Source: CAZYFH01 sp964646815 (lineage in GTDB: Bacteria > Acidobacteriota > Vicinamibacteria > Vicinamibacterales > UBA8438). Taken from it: a DNA stretch of 64,000 nt. Where the stretch lies: the NCBI GenBank assembly GCA_964646815.1, contig CAZYFH010000007.1, forward strand, positions 62,001-126,000. The letters are read 5' to 3'. The number at the start of each line of letters is the position of its first letter. The stretch's first letter is position 1. Both the position numbers and the translations under genes were made by a program. The notes beneath the pieces are model-generated. The model ran no database searches, had not been told where the DNA came from, and was given only the letters and a program-made list of their open reading frames with translations. This document shows, piece after piece, positions 26,937-33,383 of this stretch.

Positions 26937-28553
26937 ATGACGCAGTTGCCACGGCGTGACTTTCTCACCGGCGTCTCGGCGTTCGGCGCGCTCGGCCTCG
27001 CATACGCTCTCGGCCGCCCCTTCTCGACCTCTTCCCGCGGGCTTGTGCAGGAGCGCGAGGTGGGCCCCATGGTCGAGACCGACCGTGGCAAGGTTCGCGG
27101 TGCGATCCGGCGTGGCGTACACGTTTTCAAAGGCATTCCGTACGGGGCGCCGACCGGCGGCGAATACCGGTTTATGCCCCCCACTAGGCATTTCTGGACG
27201 AGCCCGCGCGACGCGTTCGACTACGGGGCGAGCGCGCCACAGGCGCGACCGCAGCCAGCGACGAGCGAGGAGTGCCTCTTTCTCAACGTCTGGACCCCCG
27301 GGCTCGGGGACGGTGGCAAGCGGCCGGTGATGGTTTGGTTGCACGGTGGTGGATTCTCGTCGGGGTCTGGATCGTCGCCGACCTACGACGGCGTCAACCT
27401 CTGCCGCGGCGGCGACGTCGTCGTCGTCACAATCAACCACCGGTTGAACGTCTTCGGGTCGCTGTATCTGGCGGGTCTTGCAGGGAACGATTTCGAGGCG
27501 TCGGGCTGCGTCGGGATGCTCGATATCGTCGCTGCCCTTGAGTGGGTACGCGACAACATCAGGCGGTTCGGCGGGGATCCCGGCACGGTCACCATCTTTG
27601 GCGAGTCAGGCGGCGGTCGAAAGGTGTCGACCTTGCTCGCGATGCCGGCGGCGACCGGTCTGTTTCACCGCGCGATCATCGAGAGCGGCGCGGTCCTGCG
27701 GTTGCGTAGCCGCGAGGACGCCACACGTGAGGCAGAGTTGGTGCTGGCCGAGCTCGGACTGACGTCGCGGCAGGTCCGAGACCTGCAGCGTGTGCCGACG
27801 GCGCGGCTCCTGACGGCGCACCAGACGGTGGTCGCCGCGTTCGAGCCGGGAGAGCGCATCATCGGGACGACCGCCAGCACGCCGGTCCGGGACGGCACGC
27901 TGTTGCCGGTTCACCCGTTCGATCCGACGGCGACCAGCATTTCGGCCGATGTGCCGGTTCTCGTCGGCTATAACCGGACCGAGGAGACGCTGTTCGCCCG
28001 CCCCGCGGATCTCGATCTCACAGCAACTGAGCTCACGGCTCGGATAGTCGCCCGCCTCGGGACCGAGGTCTCGCCGGGACATGTCATCGGCACGTATCGG
28101 CAGGCACATCCGACCGCGATCCCTTGGGATCTCTTCATCCTGATCGCGACCGATCACCCGCGCGGGATATACGCGCGAGAGTTGGCAAGGCGGAAGGCCG
28201 ATCTCGGCCGCGCGCCCGCGTATCTCTACCGCTTCGATTGGGAGATCGACGCAGTGCTGAAATCAGCGCACGCGCTCGAGATTCGCTTCGTCTTCGACAA
28301 TATCCATCACGCCGAGACGCGGTTGTTCGACATGCCAGTAACGCCGGAGGCCGAACGGTTGGCCGGCACGATGAGCCGCGCGTGGACCACGTTCGCCCGC
28401 ACGGGCAACCCCAACACAGCGGTGCTCCCGCAGTGGCCGGCGTATTCGGCGCGCGCGCGTGCGACGATGCTGTTCAACGATGACAGCCGCATCGCGCACG
28501 ATCCGGATCGCGAGCCTCGTCTCGTCATGGAGCGCGTGCTCGGACTAACGTAG
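26937..28553 (+). CDS. Type-B carboxylesterase with Tat signal
   Basis: A 538-residue esterase beginning MTQLPRRDFLTGVSAFG, a twin-arginine signal. It has KGIPYGAPTGGEYRF and ECLFLNVWTPG near the front, the oxyanion sequence VWLHGGGFSSGSG, and the nucleophile motif GESGGG (about residue 222) where most relatives have GESAGG. The acid is probably the Glu in GYNRTEETLF (about 345) and the His that in FDNIHHAETRLF (about 460). It should cleave carboxylic esters in the periplasm. It follows the LVIVD gene by 34 bases and may belong to that operon. Confidence 0.85.
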   Translation: MTQLPRRDFLTGVSAFGALGLAYALGRPFSTSSRGLVQEREVGPMVETDRGKVRGAIRRGVHVFKGIPYGAPTGGEYRFMPPTRHFWTSPRDAFDYGASAPQARPQPATSEECLFLNVWTPGLGDGGKRPVMVWLHGGGFSSGSGSSPTYDGVNLCRGGDVVVVTINHRLNVFGSLYLAGLAGNDFEASGCVGMLDIVAALEWVRDNIRRFGGDPGTVTIFGESGGGRKVSTLLAMPAATGLFHRAIIESGAVLRLRSREDATREAELVLAELGLTSRQVRDLQRVPTARLLTAHQTVVAAFEPGERIIGTTASTPVRDGTLLPVHPFDPTATSISADVPVLVGYNRTEETLFARPADLDLTATELTARIVARLGTEVSPGHVIGTYRQAHPTAIPWDLFILIATDHPRGIYARELARRKADLGRAPAYLYRFDWEIDAVLKSAHALEIRFVFDNIHHAETRLFDMPVTPEAERLAGTMSRAWTTFARTGNPNTAVLPQWPAYSARARATMLFNDDSRIAHDPDREPRLVMERVLGLT

Positions 28554-28595
28554 CGCCGGCCTGGTCACGGCGTCGGTCAGCTCACGGCCTGAAGC

Positions 28596-28619
28596 CCACG
28601 CGACGGAGAGCACGCGTGG
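28596..28619. terminator. Hairpin between convergent genes
   Basis: Perfect 7-base-pair stem CCACGCG/CGCGTGG with a 10-base loop, midway between the convergent esterase and DUF2182 genes. No U-tract is present, so terminator activity is only suggested by position. Confidence 0.3.
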
Positions 28620-28630
28620 CCCGGCCCACG

Positions 28631-29293
28631 TTAACCGGCGAGCGTCCACAGGCCCCAGACCACGAGACCCACTCCGGCCGTGCGCGTTAGTATCGCGGAG
28701 CGCACCAGCGTCTGGTCGACGAAGACGAACAGCGTGACGCCGCCCATCCAGATGAGGCTCATTACGCCCGCGACGAATGCCACCGCCATGAGCGCCCAGC
28801 AGCAGGTGACGCAATACAGCCCGTGATCCACGCCCATCCGGAGCGCACCCGTACGCCCCGCGCGCCAGGACGTGAGGAAGAACCCGAGCGGCGATTGGCA
28901 GTGTGCCAGGCAGCGGTCTTTGAGCGACGTCCACTGGAAGACGCCCACCAGGACAAGCAGCGCGCCACCGCAGACGGGATCCTGGAGTGCTCCCATGGGC
29001 GACAATAACGCCCCCTCGTGCATCGCCCACTGTAGTCCCACCGCGCCGATGCTGAAGCCGCTCCAGGCGAGCAGATAGCCGGTCACGAACAGACCGGAAG
29101 TGATCGGTGGATGTGACCATGGCGCCGTCGACGACGATGACGACGCGATGCGGTAGCAGGCGACCATCCAGGGGATGACGGTCGGCAGCATCATGACCGA
29201 CATCATCACGATCCAGATCGTGATGGCACTACCGATCTCGTACGCGCCCCAGGGGGCGACCGGCGTGTCAAGGATCACTCGGTGACTTCCCAT
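28631..29293 (-). CDS. DUF2182 integral membrane protein
   Basis: A 220-residue membrane protein with about six helices. It has the DUF2182 signatures: an early WIVMMSVMMLPTVIP (Met-rich helix), then SLKDRCLAHCQSPLGFF, GVDHGLYCVTCCWALM and LIWMGGV. The CxxxC and CCW Cys clusters and Met-rich helix make metal (copper) handling plausible; the family has been described as predicted metal-binding, but the function is not established. It overlaps the DUF1326 gene by 19 bases, a pairing seen widely, so the two proteins probably work together. Confidence 0.85.
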   Translation of the reverse strand: MGSHRVILDTPVAPWGAYEIGSAITIWIVMMSVMMLPTVIPWMVACYRIASSSSSTAPWSHPPITSGLFVTGYLLAWSGFSIGAVGLQWAMHEGALLSPMGALQDPVCGGALLVLVGVFQWTSLKDRCLAHCQSPLGFFLTSWRAGRTGALRMGVDHGLYCVTCCWALMAVAFVAGVMSLIWMGGVTLFVFVDQTLVRSAILTRTAGVGLVVWGLWTLAG

Positions 29294-29889
29294 GAGAAGT
29301 GTGAGTACAGCCCGTGCGTTCGCTCGTTCGCGAAGGCGACCGCCGGGTTGGTGCTGCGGGTGCGGCCTCGCGCGAGGACGTGTACTGGACCGTGGATGAC
29401 GTTGTGCAGGTTAGAGAGGAGAGCGTCATCTTTCCCGTCGCTGCCACGAATGGCCGTCACCGTCGTCTCGAAGAGGTCGGGGATCGTCACGTGTTTGTCT
29501 CGGCCCTGGTCCTCGAACCGTATCGGCACGAACCGCGAGTCGAGCTGATGAGACACGAAACGGCTCAGGATGGCCCACGGTCCGCCAGCTCGCCCAGAGA
29601 AGATGGCTTCCAGTGCGACCCGTTGCGCACCGCTCGCGTGCTGGTCGATATAGAAGATCTGGGTCCAGTCGCCCGAGTACATCCGGACCGGAGCGTCGAA
29701 GACGACGACCACGTTGAGGTCGTCGAGGGTCGTTTCGCCGTAATACCCGGCGTCGATGTGGAACGCCCAATGCCCGCGACAACGGTCGCCGGTGCAGATC
29801 TGCTTGAACGAGACATGGGCAGGGCAGAGCAGCTGACAGCTGCAATTCTCGAAGAGGAGCCCGCGGGCGTGCCACGACGCGTCCGACAT
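29275..29889 (-). CDS. DUF1326 family protein
   Basis: A 204-residue soluble protein. Its N-terminus WHARGLLFENCSCQLLCPAHVSFKQICTGDRCRGHWAFHID carries four or five Cys in the typical DUF1326 pattern, followed by LNVVVVFDAPVRMYSGDW and PHALEAIFSGRAGGP-type segments (here LEAIFSGRAGGPWAIL). The function is unknown; the Cys pattern suggests metal binding. It sits directly upstream of, and overlaps, DUF2182. The ABC-2 permease ends six bases before it. Confidence 0.85.
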   Translation of the reverse strand: MSDASWHARGLLFENCSCQLLCPAHVSFKQICTGDRCRGHWAFHIDAGYYGETTLDDLNVVVVFDAPVRMYSGDWTQIFYIDQHASGAQRVALEAIFSGRAGGPWAILSRFVSHQLDSRFVPIRFEDQGRDKHVTIPDLFETTVTAIRGSDGKDDALLSNLHNVIHGPVHVLARGRTRSTNPAVAFANERTHGLYSHFSWEVTE

Positions 29890-29895
29890 CGGCGG

Positions 29896-30645
29896 CTACT
29901 CCCAGCGAAAGACTTTTGTGGTTATCCCGGTGCAGACCACAAAGACGACGATGAGCGCAGTTACGTCGACCAGGTGTGCCGACCAGGGTGAACCCGACCA
30001 GATGCCGCGAAGTAGCGATACCGCATAGGTGACGGGCAGAGCGCGCGCGCCGAGCTCGAGCCAGCGGGGCAGTACCTCCAGGTCGTAGAACAGTCCCGAC
30101 AGCGCGACCATCGGAAAGAGCAGCATGCCGCCGAGCGGCTGGGCGAAGCGCGCGGTCGGCACGATACTGGCGATCACGAAGCCGAGGGACAGCATGCTCC
30201 AAGTGCTGAAGAGCAGGGCCAGCATGAAACCGAGCACGGGCACATCGACATCGACGGGATAAAACCGGCGCCCGGCCAGGATCATCAACGTGAGTGTGGC
30301 CGCGGTGAAGGCCAACTTGACGACGACGTGCGCCACCAGAATCGTAGGGGGCCGCAATGGCGTGGCCCGGAGCCGCTTGAGGATGCCGCCCTCGCGGTAG
30401 ATAGCGATGACGGTGATCAGGGAGAGAACGGCGTTGATCGTGATCAGAATAGAGATAAGAACCGGAAGGTCGGTGCGCACGAAGGAGCCGATACCCGCCG
30501 ATGCTGATGAGAGGCTGTCGCCCAGTATGCGCCCGACGACGATGAACACCAGCACCGGCATCGCGACGGTGCCGACGAAGCCCAGCGGCTCGCGCACGAA
30601 GATCTTTGTCTCGAGCCAGGCGAGCTTTCGGAGTCCGCGCAGCAT
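29896..30645 (-). CDS. ABC-2 type transporter permease
   Basis: A 249-residue membrane protein of the ABC-2 exporter class (six helices). It begins LRKLAWLETKIFVREPLGFVGTVAMPVLVF, an amphipathic start and first helix typical of drug/heme-type exporters. Later it has REGGILKRLRATPLRP, the conserved coupling helix, and GLFYDLEVLPRWLELGARALPVTY near the end. It starts seven bases after the stop of its ATPase gene. The substrate is unknown. Confidence 0.9.
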   Translation of the reverse strand: MLRGLRKLAWLETKIFVREPLGFVGTVAMPVLVFIVVGRILGDSLSSASAGIGSFVRTDLPVLISILITINAVLSLITVIAIYREGGILKRLRATPLRPPTILVAHVVVKLAFTAATLTLMILAGRRFYPVDVDVPVLGFMLALLFSTWSMLSLGFVIASIVPTARFAQPLGGMLLFPMVALSGLFYDLEVLPRWLELGARALPVTYAVSLLRGIWSGSPWSAHLVDVTALIVVFVVCTGITTKVFRWE

Positions 30646-30651
30646 CAGTGC

Positions 30652-31587
30652 CTAGTTCCGGATTGAATGTCCCGTCAGCTTCAAGAACACGTCCTCGAGA
30701 TTCGGCAACACCGTCCTGAACTCCGTCACCCGCATGCCGTGCTCCGACAAGCACTGGATAACGTCGGTGACCAGGTCCTCGCCGGCGCCGCGAATCGTGT
30801 AGTGCGGTCTGTCACACTCGACGGCGGCGACCCTCGGGATCTCGTGAAATCGAGTCTCCGCGCCGGGGGCGTCGGTGGTTAGCATCACAGAGCGTTCCGG
30901 GCAGTGCCGTCCGATGAGTCCCGCCGGGCTGTCGACGTCGATGACGCGGCCATGCTCGACGATCGCCACGCGATCGCACAGGCGCTCGGCTTCCTCCATC
31001 AGGTGCGTGGTGAGAACGACCGTCTTGCCCCGGCCACGGATACCGCGCACGAGATCCCAGATCGCTCGACGGGCCTGCGGATCGAGACCGGTCGTCAGCT
31101 CGTCTAGGAAGACGACCTCCGGATCGTTGATAAGCGAGAGCGCGATGAACAGGCGTTGCTTCTGCCCGCCCGACAGCGTCATGAACCAGGCGTTGCGCTT
31201 TTCCGCCAGCCCGAGCTGGCCGAGCAACTGGTCGGCCTCGATGGGTGTCGTGTAGAGCGATGCCCAGAGGTCGACGGCCTCCCACACCTTGATGCGCTTC
31301 TGGAGCTGTGCCTCTTGCAACTGGATCCCGATCCGATCTGCCAGAGCGTAGGCGTCCCTGATGGGGTCGAGCCCGAGCACCGAGATCATGCCCGCGTCAG
31401 GCGTTCTCAGACCCTCGATGCACTCCATTGTGGTGGTCTTGCCAGCGCCGTTCGGGCCGATCAATCCGAAGATCTCACCCCGACGCACATCGAAGGACAC
31501 CTCGTCGACCGCGATGGTCGAACCGTAGGTTTTGCGGATGCCCGACGCGACGACGACGGCGGGGTGGGCTGTGTCGGGTGGAGTCAC
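30652..31587 (-). CDS. ABC transporter ATP-binding protein (ABC-2 partner)
   Basis: A 311-residue ATPase starting with GTG at 31587. Walker A GPNGAGKTTT is at about 43, the signature LSGGQKQRL at about 140 and Walker B VVFLDEL at about 160, then the H-loop TTHLMEEAERL. The C-terminal 80 residues form the extension common to drug-export ATPases (CcmA/DrrA type). It pairs with the permease that follows. Together with cytochrome c upstream and DUF1326/DUF2182 downstream it makes a five-gene minus-strand cluster with short gaps. Confidence 0.93.
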   Translation of the reverse strand: MTPPDTAHPAVVVASGIRKTYGSTIAVDEVSFDVRRGEIFGLIGPNGAGKTTTMECIEGLRTPDAGMISVLGLDPIRDAYALADRIGIQLQEAQLQKRIKVWEAVDLWASLYTTPIEADQLLGQLGLAEKRNAWFMTLSGGQKQRLFIALSLINDPEVVFLDELTTGLDPQARRAIWDLVRGIRGRGKTVVLTTHLMEEAERLCDRVAIVEHGRVIDVDSPAGLIGRHCPERSVMLTTDAPGAETRFHEIPRVAAVECDRPHYTIRGAGEDLVTDVIQCLSEHGMRVTEFRTVLPNLEDVFLKLTGHSIRN

Positions 31588-31619
31588 GGTCGTTCGTCGA
31601 CGAGGCGCCCCTGATCGGC

Positions 31620-32054
31620 CTACGGCTGGACCGCCTCCAGGGTGATCGACCGGAGTGGCGCGGCTCGATCACGCATATCCGTGTCGCCCGCGGGGAAGTC
31701 GTTCTGCTGGAGCATGTAGGCCAACACGGCCGCCTTGTCACTCCGGCTCAGGCTCCCAGGATTGCCTTCCGGCATCGAGATCCGGATCCGCTCAAAGAGA
31801 TCGCCGATCGTCAGGCCGTTCCAGGCCCACCGGAAATCATCACCCGCGAGCGCCGGCGCGGTCTCGCCCCCCTCGAGCGTCTGGCCGTGGCATTCGGCGC
31901 ACGCGTTCTTGTAGACCGGTCCGCCGCGCACCGCCTGGGCTTCCGTATAGATCCCGCTCCAGACCGACGTCGGCGGCTGGACCATCGCGGCGCTGAGGGT
32001 TGCCGCGAGCAAACCGAGGGCGCCGACTCCGGCGAGCGCGGCGTGAGTCTGCAT
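31620..32054 (-). CDS. Secreted class-I cytochrome c
   Basis: A 144-residue protein with an N-terminal hydrophobic signal and one heme site CAECH at about 51-55. The sixth ligand is probably the Met in ISMPEGNPGSLS, near residue 95. The fold has the usual closing helix KAAVLAYMLQQNDFP. Proteins of this type (VYKNACAECHG, then ..FP.G) are electron acceptors for periplasmic dehydrogenases, and the quinoprotein dehydrogenase at 6508 would need one, though no direct link is shown. It lies 32 bases upstream of the ABC ATPase gene. Confidence 0.9.
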   Translation of the reverse strand: MQTHAALAGVGALGLLAATLSAAMVQPPTSVWSGIYTEAQAVRGGPVYKNACAECHGQTLEGGETAPALAGDDFRWAWNGLTIGDLFERIRISMPEGNPGSLSRSDKAAVLAYMLQQNDFPAGDTDMRDRAAPLRSITLEAVQP

Positions 32055-32376
32055 GGCATTGGGATTCTATCGGAGACCGCCCTCGGGAGCATCTGCCGCG
32101 CGTCGGCTGCACGTTCGGAATAGTGTCACGGAAGTACGCAAAACAAGCGATGGAGCCGTTGCAGAAAACGCTCACAATGGCCGGGAGCGTCGACGGCCGA
32201 GTTGCGCCGAGACCCCCCTGCGACACGGCGACCAGTTATCGACCATTCTCGACGTGGTCGGCCTCAAGGCGAACCTACGGACCTGCCTGTGCGAGATCCT
32301 CCCCAATAGCTGACTGCGGGAGCTCGATCGATTCCTCGGAGCGGTCGATGCGCTGTAGCTGCAGGAGAGCCATCTC
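32055..32376 (+). pseudogene. Broken 5' part of the AraC-type regulator gene
   Basis: The frame of the AraC gene continues upstream through GDQLSTILDVVGLKANLRTC, which resembles the start of the cupin domain in AraC-type regulators, then hits TGA at 32311-32313. It resumes as LRELDRFLGAVDAL, hits TAG at 32356-32358, and continues into the intact HTH part. Two nonsense codons in otherwise coherent sequence indicate decay of the sensory half. The gap also holds the promoter of the divergent cytochrome gene. Confidence 0.45.
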
Positions 32377-33138
32377 GTGATCGCTGCGCTGGCCGATGTC
32401 GCCGACTACATGACCCGGCTCATCGGTGTGGTGGACCCGAAAGGCCGCGGGCTGGACATACCACTGATTCTGCAGGACCCTGCTTCGCTGACGGCACCTA
32501 CCGCCGATCTGTACTGCCCATTCCGCCAGGAGCTGCACGCCTCGCTGCGAGGCGTGCAGCGGCGCCGACTGGTTCGTGGAAGTCAAGCGCGGCGCATTGC
32601 CTACTTGCTGGACGAGCGAGTCCACGAGCGGTGGACATTGGCGCGTCTCACCTCGGTCACGCGCATGTCGCGATCACATCTCGCCCGGGTCTTCGGGCGG
32701 GAGATGGGGATGACCGTACATAATTACGTCGCACGAGCAAAAATCCTGCGGGCCGTGGATCTGATCAAGGCGGAGGAGAAGATCGAAAGCGCGATGCTAA
32801 GGCTCGGTTACCGGAACAAGACCAGCTTCTATCAGTTGTTCTGGCGCTACGCTGGCGTCGGACCAAGTCAGGTAGCGACAGCCCGCGACGCCAGTGGCGG
32901 ACTGACGGGTCGGTATACGAGGCGCACCGAGGGCCACCCCGTGACGAGCGCCGGCCTACTTGCTGCGCAAGGCGAGCACGAACAGCACGTGGGCGGCGAA
33001 CGCTGCAATTCCCGTGATGATCACTGCAACGAGGGGATTCACTTCGAACCTCCGGAAGCCGACTCAGCCGCCATTGTAACAGGCGACGGCGGTCAGCGCT
33101 GCGGGTTTAGAGTCTGCCCCACCTCTCGTCTCGAGTAG
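32377..33138 (+). CDS. AraC-family HTH protein, probably 5'-truncated
   Basis: A frame of 253 residues from a GTG. Residues 67-168 are a full AraC/XylS double helix-turn-helix: ARRIAYLLDERVHERWTLARL, MSRSHLARVFGREMGMTVHNYV, and RLGYRNKTSFYQLFWRYAGVGPSQ, ending in the conserved segment with Gly-x-x-Pro-Ser-Gln. The residues before it are too few for a normal sensor domain, and in-frame stops lie just upstream. The last 85 residues are a read-through tail without family similarity that overlaps a small gene on the other strand. It may still bind DNA, but it looks like a decaying gene. Confidence 0.65.
   Translation: MIAALADVADYMTRLIGVVDPKGRGLDIPLILQDPASLTAPTADLYCPFRQELHASLRGVQRRRLVRGSQARRIAYLLDERVHERWTLARLTSVTRMSRSHLARVFGREMGMTVHNYVARAKILRAVDLIKAEEKIESAMLRLGYRNKTSFYQLFWRYAGVGPSQVATARDASGGLTGRYTRRTEGHPVTSAGLLAAQGEHEQHVGGERCNSRDDHCNEGIHFEPPEADSAAIVTGDGGQRCGFRVCPTSRLE
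32956..33042 (-). CDS. 28-residue single-pass membrane protein
   Basis: A GTG at 33042 follows a perfect GGAGG (33053-33049) with six bases of spacing and opens a frame of 28 codons, NPLVAVIITGIAAFAAHVLF then VLALRSK and TAG. The product is one hydrophobic helix with a Leu-Arg-Ser-Lys tail, positive inside. It is too short for standard gene callers and lies antisense to the read-through tail of the AraC gene, which supports that tail being non-functional. It resembles small stabilising subunits of membrane complexes only in general form. Confidence 0.5.
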   Translation of the reverse strand: MNPLVAVIITGIAAFAAHVLFVLALRSK

Positions 33139-33383
33139 GCCTGTATACACTAAATGAGGTTGGCCACCCGCGTCAGGCAGTGAACGGAGCCGCGCTGCCA
33201 ACTACCCGGTACGTCGCTGCTGACACGAGCGGACCGGCGCTTGTCGCTGGACATAGGCTGCGACTACGTATCACTTTTCGCTAGTGGCCCGTCCGGGCCA
33301 TTTGTCCCTAGGCCGGACATGGCTGCTGGGAACCGGTGGTGGCCGTCCAGCCTGCCACCGAGCGCAGCCGGCGCGGTGAACTG

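Noticed and set aside
33281..33325. CTAGTGGCCCGT followed by hairpins, resembling the MITE tips
   Set aside because: Only the first nine bases plus two later ones match, no partner end was found, and it is not at a stop codon. It may be a degenerate end but is not supported.
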